From contig CAKTDA010000002.1 of assembly GCA_934541105.1 (NCBI GenBank), positions 310,001 to 374,000 on the forward strand: 64,000 nt of DNA. The letters are read 5' to 3'. A program made the position numbers and the translations under genes. Of the stretch, positions 24,898 through 32,367 are shown in pieces. This stretch comes from an uncultured Luteitalea sp. Its GTDB lineage: Bacteria > Acidobacteriota > Vicinamibacteria > Vicinamibacterales > Vicinamibacteraceae. The stretch's first letter is position 1. Each line of letters begins with the position of its first letter. The notes under the pieces are model-generated. The model was not told where the DNA came from and did not search any database. It saw nothing but the letters and a program-made list of their open reading frames with translations.

Positions 24898-26143
24898 GCG
24901 TCTTCCTGGTTACGGGAGAGGGTTGCGTTACCGGCTGCTTAGGATACCGCGAATCCCCGCAATCGCAATCGTCATCATCGTTGCCGCCGTGGCATTCGTG
25001 CACGGTCAGCCGGCAGCGGTGGACGACAGGCTGCACGCGGCCTATGTCGCCGCCTACGACCTCGATCACGATCTCGCCATCCGCCAGATCGAGGCGTGCA
25101 TCGAGTTAGAACCCGAGTTACCGACCAGCTATCGTGCGATGGCGTCGATCACATGGCTGCGCCTGCTGTCCAGCCGCGGAACCGTCCTCGTCGATGAGTA
25201 CCTCGGCAGGATCTCGCGTCGCGACGTGCAGCTCGGGCCACCGCCCGCCGACGTCGCCGCGACGTTCACGCGCAACATCGAGGCCGCGATCACTCGCGCC
25301 GAGGCGCAGATCGCACGACGTCCCGACGACGCCCGCGCACTGTACGACCTCGCGTCGGCGCTCGGCCTGCAGGCGAGTTACTCGGCCACGGTCGAGGGGA
25401 AGATGAGTCGCGCATTCGCTTCCGCGCGCCGCGCCTATCGCACCGCGGAGCGCGCCACGGCACTCGATCCCGGTGCGCTCGAGCCCCGCCTCATCCTCGG
25501 CACCTATCGCTATGTCGTGGCCGGCCTGAGGCTCCCGGCACGGCTCGTGGCCTACATCGCGGGCATGGACGGCGACCGCGCGCGCGGCCTGCAGCTCGTC
25601 GAGGAGGCCGCGGCCTCGGCCGCCAGCCACGTGCAGACCGAGGCACGGTTCGCGCTCGTGCTGCTCTACAACCGCGAGAAGCGGTGGGACGATGCGCTGG
25701 AGGTGTTGTCGCGTCTGCGCGCGGCCTATCCGCGCAATCGGCTGCTCTGGCTCGAGACGGGCGCGACCGCCCTGCGCGCGGGGCGTCCTGCCGACGCCGA
25801 CCGCTGGCTCTCGGAAGGCATCGCGATGACAGCGCACGACACGCGGCGCCGCATGTTCGGCGAGGAGGCGCTGTGGCACCTGAAACGAGGGCAGGCGCGG
25901 CGGCAGACGGGACGCGCATCGGAGGCGCGCGCGGATCTTCTCGAGGGCCTGGCGGCCGCCGACGCACGCGACTGGGTCCGCGGGCGCACGCACCTCGAGT
26001 TCGCCGAACTGTCGCACGCCGCGGGCGACGCCAGGCAGGCACGCTGGCAGGCGGAGAAGGCCATCCCCCTGCTCGAGCGCGGAAGCGACCCGGAAGGCGC
26101 CCGCGCGGCGCGGCAGTTGCTCGAACGCCTGCCCCGCGGCTAA
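24896..26143 (+). CDS. Membrane-anchored or exported TPR-repeat protein
   Basis: The 415-residue protein has an N-terminal hydrophobic segment (IPAIAIVIIVAAVAFVHGQ) and then helical repeats of TPR type (for example HVQTEARFALVLLYNREKRW followed by DDALEVLSRLRAAYPRNRLL). It probably mediates protein-protein contacts at the periplasmic side. The first ATG (24896) overlaps the start codon of the divergent basic protein. TTG 24923, preceded by GGGAGAGGG, is an alternative start that would leave a spacer between the two genes. No partner can be named. Confidence 0.65.
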   Translation: MRLPGYGRGLRYRLLRIPRIPAIAIVIIVAAVAFVHGQPAAVDDRLHAAYVAAYDLDHDLAIRQIEACIELEPELPTSYRAMASITWLRLLSSRGTVLVDEYLGRISRRDVQLGPPPADVAATFTRNIEAAITRAEAQIARRPDDARALYDLASALGLQASYSATVEGKMSRAFASARRAYRTAERATALDPGALEPRLILGTYRYVVAGLRLPARLVAYIAGMDGDRARGLQLVEEAAASAASHVQTEARFALVLLYNREKRWDDALEVLSRLRAAYPRNRLLWLETGATALRAGRPADADRWLSEGIAMTAHDTRRRMFGEEALWHLKRGQARRQTGRASEARADLLEGLAAADARDWVRGRTHLEFAELSHAAGDARQARWQAEKAIPLLERGSDPEGARAARQLLERLPRG

Positions 26144-26158
26144 CGTCTCTCAGCTCGA

Positions 26159-26659
26159 ATGGCAACGCGTCGCTGGCTCCCCGTCCTGCTCGGCATCGTG
26201 CTCGTGCTGTGCGTGGGCCTTGCCGCACTCGTCGGCAGTTGCGCCTATCTCGTGCGCCAGCAGGTCCAGGTGAGCGAGCAGTCCTCGATGGACGACTACG
26301 AGCGCGCAGCCGCCGCCGTACTCGAACGGTTCGACGGTGTGCCGCCCCTCATCGAGGACGGCGTGGGCGGCCCGTCGCTCTCGCAGAAGGCACTCGCGCA
26401 ACGGCGACAGCGCACGGGCTCCCCCGCGATTCGCGACCTGCACGTGCTCGTGTTCTCGACCAAGGAGGGCAAGCTCGTGCGCCTCACGCTGCCGTTCTGG
26501 CTGCTGCGCATGGCACCCGACGGCCGCATGGACATCGACGTCGACAACGTCGACCTCGACAAGGTCCGGCTGTCCATCGAGGACGTCGAGAGCGCCGGGC
26601 CCGGCCCCCTCTACGTCCGCAAACGCGGCAGCTCGCGCGTCCTCGTATGGACCGAGTAG
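26159..26659 (+). CDS. Hypothetical single-pass membrane protein
   Basis: The 166-residue protein has an N-terminal transmembrane helix (WLPVLLGIVLVLCVGLAALV) followed by a soluble domain with no recognised motif. It ends in a beta-rich segment (GRMDIDVDNVDLDKVRLSIE and onward). It starts 16 bases after the TPR gene and is probably co-transcribed with it. Its convergent neighbour is the Gly/Tyr-rich protein. Confidence 0.55.
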   Translation: MATRRWLPVLLGIVLVLCVGLAALVGSCAYLVRQQVQVSEQSSMDDYERAAAAVLERFDGVPPLIEDGVGGPSLSQKALAQRRQRTGSPAIRDLHVLVFSTKEGKLVRLTLPFWLLRMAPDGRMDIDVDNVDLDKVRLSIEDVESAGPGPLYVRKRGSSRVLVWTE

Positions 26660-26677
26660 CCTGACACCCGGCGCCGG

Positions 26678-27373
26678 CTACCTGTAGCGGTTCTCGCGGT
26701 AACCGCGGTCGTAGCCCTGACGGAAGGCGTTCCGGTACTCGTTCTTGTACCGATCCTTCGAGCCGTAGCGGCTGTTGTAGCCGTTGTCGCCGTTCCGGTA
26801 CTTCTTCTTCCGCGTGGGCTCGTAGCGGTCGCCGTCGCGCGAGTCGTTGGAGCCGTCGCGATAGCCGTCCTCGAAGCCGCGCTGGGCCGCGTAGCCGCCG
26901 TACGAACCTCCCGGATATCCGTAGCCGCCCCCTGGATAGCCATAGCTGCCACCTGGATAGCCGGGATAGCTGTAGCCGCCGCGCGGGGCCTGCGGATAAC
27001 CGTACCCGCCACCGGGGTAGCCGTACCCGCCACGACTGCCGTAATGGCGGTCGTAGCCCGCCGTATACCCCTCGGCAAAGCCGCGCCGGTACGCATCGTT
27101 GGTCGCGCTGTTGTTGCCCCAACCGCGGGCGCCGCGCCGGAACTCGTCGTGCTGCCGGTAGTCACGGCGCCTGTTCGACCGCGCATCGCGCTCGCCTTCC
27201 CGGACGCCCTGGCTGTAACCCTGGTTGTATGCCCGCTGGAAGTCGTCGCGTGGCACCGCGCGGCGTGTGCCCCACTGGGCGGTGACCATGCCGGGCTCGG
27301 CCGCGCCCGCGGGGGCCACGGGGCCCACGGCAAGGAGCGATGCGAGTGCAAGAAGGGGAATGGTGCGTGTCAT
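26678..27373 (-). CDS. Secreted Gly/Tyr-rich repeat protein
   Basis: The 231-residue protein has a signal peptide (cleavage near PAGAAEPG). Residues ~110-161 are low-complexity GGYGYPGG-type repeats. On both sides lie four copies of a motif of the form (A/G)(Y/F)xxGYxxGxxxGxxDxR: FQRAYNQGYSQGVREGERDAR, AYRRGFAEGYTAGYD, QRGFEDGYRDGSNDSRDGDRY and FRQGYDRGYREN. The C-terminus is basic (RKKKYRNGDNGY). Composition resembles adhesive or matrix proteins. ATG 27373 has an AGAGG Shine-Dalgarno. Function unknown. Confidence 0.6.
   Translation of the reverse strand: MTRTIPLLALASLLAVGPVAPAGAAEPGMVTAQWGTRRAVPRDDFQRAYNQGYSQGVREGERDARSNRRRDYRQHDEFRRGARGWGNNSATNDAYRRGFAEGYTAGYDRHYGSRGGYGYPGGGYGYPQAPRGGYSYPGYPGGSYGYPGGGYGYPGGSYGGYAAQRGFEDGYRDGSNDSRDGDRYEPTRKKKYRNGDNGYNSRYGSKDRYKNEYRNAFRQGYDRGYRENRYR
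26891..27044 (-). repeat. DNA-level repeat encoding GYGYPGG units
   Basis: Imperfect tandem units of about 21-24 bases with the core GGNTAYCCGTAGCCGCC (plus strand) run through this segment. Such arrays change length easily by slippage. Confidence 0.6.
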
Positions 27374-27478
27374 CGGTGTCCTCTCTCAGCAGACGCCATG
27401 ACAGAGATCAATCAACGTGCCAGCCCGAATGTCCGCAACACAGGACGGCCGGGCACCGCGGCTCAGCCTCGCGCCGCG

Positions 27479-28921
27479 TCAGCGCAGGCGGAGGAAGCGC
27501 CGCATGCGCTCGACGAGCGTGGCCTGCGCCTCGCCCTGGGGACGGCGCTGCGCGCTGTCGGCCGAGATCGTCTGGAGTTGCGTGCGCCGCTGCGACACGC
27601 CCGCCGCCAGCGTCTCGAGCACCGCAGGCGACGCGCTTGCCAGTTCGCGCAGCGTGGTGTCGTCGATCTCGAACACCAGCGTGTCCACGACGGCCGTGAC
27701 CGTTGCCGATCGCGGGTCGCCGGTGAGCCACGACATCTCGCCGAACATGTCGCCAACCGACAACTGCGCGACCTCGTGGTCGTCCGGCGCCACGCTGACC
27801 CGCACGCGGCCGCGCGCGACGACAAAGCTCGTCCGGCCACCGTCGCCCTGTCGCACGACGACGTCGCCGGCGCCGAAGAGTCTCGGCGCAGCCGTTGCGG
27901 CGAGGCGCGCACGCGCATCCGGCTCGAGCCCGCCGAGCAGCGCCGTACGGCCGATCAGTGCGGGGAGTTCGGCCTGCTCCGGGAATGCGATCGCCGGCGG
28001 CTCGATCGAGTACTCGGCCTGGATGGGGAACGGAATGTCGAGGCCGTGCCGCTGGAAGGCGTACCAGATGGCCGCGCGCATCTGGTCCTGCGCGAAGATC
28101 GCGCGCTCCATGTCGGCCACGAAGCAGCAGGTGCGATAGGTGACCGAGGAACCCGCGAAGTCCACCACGAGTATCTCGGCACCGGGCGAGCCGAGGGCCA
28201 GCGGCACCTGCGTCATGGCCTCCAGCAGCACCGCCTTCACCGTGTTCGGCGGCGTCGTGTAGGAGACACCGACGTCGACCCACACGCGCGTCGGAGCCGC
28301 AGGCTCCGAGTAGTTGGTGATCGCGCTCGTCGCGATGCTGCTGTTGGGCATCGTCACCAGCGTGCTGTCCCAGGTCCGGATCACCGTGGCGCGCCACGAG
28401 ACCTGCGCCACGCGGCCCTCGTGATCCCCGACGCGGATCCAGTCACCGACGCGGTACGGCTGGTCGACCTGCAGCGCGAGACCCGCGACGACGTTGCCGA
28501 GCGTGTCCTGGAGTGCGAGGCCGAGCACGACGGCGCCGGCAGCGGCCGTGAGCTGCACCCGATCGTGGAAGAAGAGGACGCCGATCACCGCAAACAGCGC
28601 GACGGTGATGGTGTCCTGAAGGATGGCGGGCAGGTGCGCGGGCAGGCGGTCCTGCCTGAACGGGTTGACGGCGAGGACGACGACGAGGTTCGTCGTCGCG
28701 AGCACCAGCAGCACCATCTCGATGGCCTGCAGCGTCCGCGCGATTGGCGGTGGCGTGCCGGGCCAGATGAGGATCAGGTGCGCAACGAGATACGCCGCCG
28801 CGAGGGCGACCGAGAGCACCAGCTTGCGCTTGACGTACGCGTTGCGCGTGCCGGCCCTGGCGGCAAGGGCCAGGGCCAGCACGAAGATGCCGACGAGAAC
28901 CGGGAGCGACACGTAAGTCAC
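27479..28921 (-). CDS. MscS-family channel with C-terminal cyclic-nucleotide-binding domain
   Basis: The protein has 480 residues. Helices occupy residues ~1-110. The pore helix and MscS core follow (AGAVVLGLALQDTLGNVVAG, then VGDWIRVGDHEGRVAQVSWRAT, VTMPNSSIATSAITNYS). The last ~150 residues form a cNMP-binding fold with a good phosphate-binding cassette (FGEMSWLTGDPRSATVTA, with the Glu and Arg that contact the cyclic nucleotide). The family relatives are cyclic-nucleotide-gated small-conductance channels. It lies downstream of a CHASE2 nucleotide cyclase and an M48 protease on the same strand, a plausible source of its ligand. The start is GTG 28921. Confidence 0.85.
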   Translation of the reverse strand: MTYVSLPVLVGIFVLALALAARAGTRNAYVKRKLVLSVALAAAYLVAHLILIWPGTPPPIARTLQAIEMVLLVLATTNLVVVLAVNPFRQDRLPAHLPAILQDTITVALFAVIGVLFFHDRVQLTAAAGAVVLGLALQDTLGNVVAGLALQVDQPYRVGDWIRVGDHEGRVAQVSWRATVIRTWDSTLVTMPNSSIATSAITNYSEPAAPTRVWVDVGVSYTTPPNTVKAVLLEAMTQVPLALGSPGAEILVVDFAGSSVTYRTCCFVADMERAIFAQDQMRAAIWYAFQRHGLDIPFPIQAEYSIEPPAIAFPEQAELPALIGRTALLGGLEPDARARLAATAAPRLFGAGDVVVRQGDGGRTSFVVARGRVRVSVAPDDHEVAQLSVGDMFGEMSWLTGDPRSATVTAVVDTLVFEIDDTTLRELASASPAVLETLAAGVSQRRTQLQTISADSAQRRPQGEAQATLVERMRRFLRLR

Positions 28922-28929
28922 GAATCAGG

Positions 28930-28970
28930 GGAGGGCCCGTTCGACGTTCGGCGTTCCTCGCTCGGCGCTC
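28930..28970 (+). repeat. Degenerate GTTCGACGTTCGGCGTTC-type repeat
   Basis: The short gap between the channel and protease genes carries imperfect repeats of a GTTCG(A/G)CGTTC unit. In translation this gives the ERRTSN-type pattern known from spurious C-terminal extensions in many genomes. It is likely a small intergenic repeat element. Confidence 0.35.
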
Positions 28971-30107
28971 CTAGGTGAGCGCCCCAGCCTTCCGGAAGGC
29001 CTGCAGGTCGGCCGGCGTGACGGTGACCTTCACGATGCGCGGGTTGCTGCCTCCCTTTGCATCCTTCTCGGGATCGAGACCGCGCGCGCCTCCGGAGCCG
29101 ACGACCTGCGCCGACTTCGTCTCGCTGCCGCCTCCCGCCGTGAGCCGCCCGAGGCCGAAGCCCTTCTTCTTCGGCTGTTCGTCGGCGGCCTTCGCGTCGG
29201 CCTTTGCCTGCGGCTTGCCGCCCTTCGAGGAGCCGCCCGCGAGGCCCTTGGTGCCTGCCGCGACGGTGGCGATCTGCGCCTGTGGCACGGGCGTGTACTT
29301 GATCGTCGCCTTGTAGCGCGGCTCGACGAGCTGCGCGCCCGCGAGCTTCTCCTTCTTGATCGTCGACGTGAGCCTGTCCTGCCGCGCCTGCATCTCGGGG
29401 TGCGAGCTGAAGAGCCCGCGCTTCTCCGTGGCGCTCTTGTTCCGCTCGGCGAGCGTGGTGAGGAAGGCGCCGAGCCCCTGCGGGGCATAACCCGCCTTGC
29501 TGATGAGGACGATGCCCTGCGTGTCGGAGCCGTTCTCGTCGCCGCGACTGTAGGCGTTGTCGATGATGTTGGCGTAGGCCGCGTTGGCGAGGAACGTCAT
29601 CAGGCCGCCCGCCGCGCCGGCAGCTTCCTCGGCGGCCGCGCTCTTGATGGTGTTCTTCTTCAGCGCGTCGATCGTGTGCTCCTCGGTGACGTGCACGATC
29701 TCGTGCGCGAGCACGCCGGCGAGTTCGGCCTCGTTCTTCATCAGCGCCAGCGCGCCGCGCGTCACGTGGACGTAGCCGTGCGGCGCGGCAAAGGCGTTCA
29801 CGGCGTCGGTGTCGAGCACGATGAACGTCCAGGGCAGGCCCGGCTTTGTGCTCTTGTCGGTAATCGTGCGGCCGACGAGCGTGACGTACTTGTGGACCGC
29901 GGGATCCTGCACGACACCGTACCGCGTGCGTACGAGCTCGCTGACCTGCGCGCCGAGCTGGGCCTTCTCCTCCTCGGTCCAGCGGAAGTCGTTGACCTGC
30001 TTGGCGCGCTTGGCGCCCTGCTCGAGCAGCGTGCCGAACTGTGCCGCGGCAGGGCTCGCGAGCCCGACCAGGAGGGATGCAGACAGCACTGCGGAGATGC
30101 GCTTCAT
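28971..30107 (-). CDS. M48-family metalloprotease, exported
   Basis: The 378-residue protein has a signal peptide (ending SPAAAQF), the zinc motif HEIVH with a preceding AHGYVHVTRGAL segment, and a downstream SRGDENGSDTQG that supplies the third ligand Glu, as in Oma1/BepA/HtpX-like M48 peptidases. The C-terminal third is Lys/Gly/Ala-rich and low in complexity. ATG 30107 is preferred over TTG 30113 because AGAGG lies at a workable distance. It sits 18 bases behind the cyclase gene. It probably acts in periplasmic quality control; a functional link to the neighbours is inference. Confidence 0.85.
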   Translation of the reverse strand: MKRISAVLSASLLVGLASPAAAQFGTLLEQGAKRAKQVNDFRWTEEEKAQLGAQVSELVRTRYGVVQDPAVHKYVTLVGRTITDKSTKPGLPWTFIVLDTDAVNAFAAPHGYVHVTRGALALMKNEAELAGVLAHEIVHVTEEHTIDALKKNTIKSAAAEEAAGAAGGLMTFLANAAYANIIDNAYSRGDENGSDTQGIVLISKAGYAPQGLGAFLTTLAERNKSATEKRGLFSSHPEMQARQDRLTSTIKKEKLAGAQLVEPRYKATIKYTPVPQAQIATVAAGTKGLAGGSSKGGKPQAKADAKAADEQPKKKGFGLGRLTAGGGSETKSAQVVGSGGARGLDPEKDAKGGSNPRIVKVTVTPADLQAFRKAGALT

Positions 30108-30125
30108 GTCCAATGACCTCTCGTC

Positions 30126-32135
30126 CTACCTGTCGACGACGACTTCGAAGATATCGACAGGCACGCTCTTGCCCTTCACCACCACGCTGCCGAGCGGCCG
30201 GAGCGGCCAGGCCGTCCGCAGCCGTCCGCGCGTGGCGTCGCTGATGATGATCCGCGTGGCGTAGTCCTTGTTGAGCGACTCCAGGCGCGCCCCGAGGTTC
30301 ACCGCATCGCCGATGACCGTATAACTCCGGACCTGGCGCGAGCCGATGTTGCCCGCGATCATCTCGCCGGAGTTCACGCCGATGCCAATCCCGAGCGTCG
30401 GCCGGCCCTCGGACTCCCAGCGGGCATTCAGGTCGTCGAGCGCCCGCACCATGGCCACTGCCGTCGCCACCGCGTGCTCGGCATGGTCCTCGTCGTCGAG
30501 CGGCGCGCCGTAGAGGGCCATCACCATGTCGCCGACGAACTTGTCGAGCGTGCCGCGGTGCGCGAACACGACATCGACCATGCGCGAGAAGTACTCGTTC
30601 AACTGCGCGACGAGCGCCTCCGGATCGCCGCGCTCCGACAGCGCCGTGAACCCGCGCACGTCGGAGAACAGCACCGACATCTCGCGCCGCTGCCCGCCGA
30701 GTTCCGCGAGCGCCGGGTTGGCCATCACCTGCGCGTAGACGTCCGGCGACAGGTACCGCGAGAACAGCGTGCGGACCTGGCGCTTCTCGCGCCCCTCGAT
30801 CACGTACTGGTAGGCGAACCCGCCACCAACGGCAAGCACCCACCCGATCGTCGCCGGCACGAGCGGCACCCACAGGCCCCGCCCGAATGCCGCAATCGCC
30901 GCCAGGTGGACCGCCACCAGCAGCGCCGCCGCCAGCGCGAGGCCAATCGTGGCGCGCGCCGGCAGGACCGCAACCCGTGCACAAACGGAAACGAGGAGCG
31001 CCAGGAGAACGCACAGCCAGGGGCCAAGACGCCGCACCGTGCGCCCCGACAACACCATGTCGGCGACGTTGGCGTGGATGTGCGGCCCCGACATCGCGCC
31101 CGTCTCGCCGAGCGGCACCGCGAACACGTCGCGCAGGCCCACGGCCGTGGCACCGACAAAGACGATCCGGCCCGCGAACGACGCCGGATCGACGAGTGGA
31201 CGCTGGCCCTCGAGCAGCTGCTGCTCGGAGTAGAAGAGGTCGTAGAACGAGTAGGTGCGGTACGTCGGCGTCCGCCCGTCGGGCAGGATCGCGGGCCCCC
31301 GGTAGCGGATCCGCGTGCGCCGGCCCCGCGTCGCCACGCCGTCCTGGTCGTCGAAGCGCGGCACCTCCACCTGCGGCGCCGGCAGCCGCGTGGCGCCAAT
31401 CACGATGTCGTCGCCCTCCACGCGCACGTCGCCCGCCGGCACCCCAAGCGCCATCTGCGCGGCCGCGACGCCGAGCGACGGCAGGAAGACCCCGTCACGA
31501 CGGACGAACGGGATGATCTGCCGTACGGGCCCGTCCTCGTCCACGAGCATGACGTTGTGGCCGAGCGCGCGCGCGGCCTCGCCGAGCCCGGCGTAGGGCC
31601 CCGACAGCGCCGGCCTGAGGTCGATGGTGTCGTCGAGCGCGTATCGGCCCTGCGGGGCGGCCTCGAGGCGCCTGTCCACGCCGCTCGCGCCGGTGGCGCC
31701 CTCGAAGACCGCCTCCGCGAGGTGAATCACGTTGCCGGCCGCCCGGGTGGACTCCACGAGCGCCCTGTCGGACTCATCCCCGCTCCACGTCGTCCCGCCC
31801 GCGTCGAAGCCGGTGCGGCGATCGCGGTCGGTCAGGCTGACGTCGTACGCCACGACGGCCGCGGGGCCGCGGGAGAGGTAATCGATCACGAACGCGTGGA
31901 CGAGCCGCGGCCAGGGCCAGCGGCCGACGACCGGCTCGAGTCGGCGCAGGCTGATCTCGTCGATCTCGACGATGGCGATGCGGGGATCGGCGTGGGCCGG
32001 ATCGACGGTCGCGCGGATGTCGAGGTCGTAGAGCTTCGACTCGACGATCCGGAAGAACGACAACTGCCCGAGGAGGAGGCCGGCGAGGCCGGCGGCGAGC
32101 CCGAAGACGACGGCGAGGAGCAGTCGGGACCGCAT
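30126..32135 (-). CDS. CHASE2-domain class III adenylate/guanylate cyclase
   Basis: The 669-residue membrane protein has one N-terminal helix, a large extracytoplasmic CHASE2 sensor (about residues 30-340), three membrane helices (~345-420), then a class III cyclase domain (~450-665). Both metal aspartates (FSDVRGFT and FVGDMVMALYG), the purine-selecting lysine (LDKFVGD) and the transition-state Asn/Arg (IGDAVNLGARLE) are present, so it should be active. ATG 32135 lies only a few bases after the tRNA-Glu terminator hairpin, so its promoter is unclear. Downstream are an M48 protease and a cNMP-binding channel. Confidence 0.9.
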   Translation of the reverse strand: MRSRLLLAVVFGLAAGLAGLLLGQLSFFRIVESKLYDLDIRATVDPAHADPRIAIVEIDEISLRRLEPVVGRWPWPRLVHAFVIDYLSRGPAAVVAYDVSLTDRDRRTGFDAGGTTWSGDESDRALVESTRAAGNVIHLAEAVFEGATGASGVDRRLEAAPQGRYALDDTIDLRPALSGPYAGLGEAARALGHNVMLVDEDGPVRQIIPFVRRDGVFLPSLGVAAAQMALGVPAGDVRVEGDDIVIGATRLPAPQVEVPRFDDQDGVATRGRRTRIRYRGPAILPDGRTPTYRTYSFYDLFYSEQQLLEGQRPLVDPASFAGRIVFVGATAVGLRDVFAVPLGETGAMSGPHIHANVADMVLSGRTVRRLGPWLCVLLALLVSVCARVAVLPARATIGLALAAALLVAVHLAAIAAFGRGLWVPLVPATIGWVLAVGGGFAYQYVIEGREKRQVRTLFSRYLSPDVYAQVMANPALAELGGQRREMSVLFSDVRGFTALSERGDPEALVAQLNEYFSRMVDVVFAHRGTLDKFVGDMVMALYGAPLDDEDHAEHAVATAVAMVRALDDLNARWESEGRPTLGIGIGVNSGEMIAGNIGSRQVRSYTVIGDAVNLGARLESLNKDYATRIIISDATRGRLRTAWPLRPLGSVVVKGKSVPVDIFEVVVDR

Positions 32136-32139
32136 CAGA

Positions 32140-32164
32140 CGACAAAGCCCCGCGGGGCGGGGCT
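32140..32164 (-). terminator. Intrinsic terminator of tRNA-Glu
   Basis: On the minus strand AGCCCCGC-CCC-GCGGGGCT forms a perfect 8-bp stem (32164-32146) followed by TTTGTC. It lies 25 bases past the tRNA CCA end and ends just before the cyclase ATG at 32135. Confidence 0.75.
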
Positions 32165-32188
32165 GAGCGGCAGGCTGAGCGCCATGGT

Positions 32189-32263
32189 TGGTAGCGGTAC
32201 GGGGATTCGAACCCCGGTCCCGTGGCTGAGAACCACGTGTCCTAACCCCTAGACGATACCGCC
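32189..32263 (-). tRNA. tRNA-Glu (anticodon CTC), CCA encoded
   Basis: On the minus strand the cloverleaf folds fully. The acceptor stem is GGCGGTA with TACCGCT (one G-U at the first pair). The anticodon stem is CGTGG/CCACG with loop TTCTCAG, giving anticodon CTC. The T arm contains GGTTCGAATCC, and the 3' end reads A-CCA. The total is 75 bases including CCA. Confidence 0.97.
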
Positions 32264-32284
32264 GTCCAGGCACACAGAACATCA

Positions 32285-32313
32285 AGCCTACGAAAACATG
32301 GGCAAATTGTCAA
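32285..32313 (-). promoter_or_regulatory. Sigma70-type promoter of tRNA-Glu
   Basis: On the minus strand a perfect TTGACA (32313-32308) is followed by a 17-base spacer and TAGGCT (32290-32285). The tRNA begins 21 bases further on. It is the clearest two-box promoter in the window. Confidence 0.85.
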
Positions 32314-32354
32314 TCGGCGGCAGCCTGCACCGGAGGTGTCCGCGCGGCAGTTGC

Positions 32355-32360
32355 TATCAT
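32355..32360 (+). promoter_or_regulatory. -10 box TATCAT, leaderless start of the M23 peptidase gene
   Basis: TATCAT (5 of 6 matches to TATAAT) is followed by seven bases and ATG 32368. Confidence 0.6.
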
Positions 32361-32367
32361 CGCCGGG

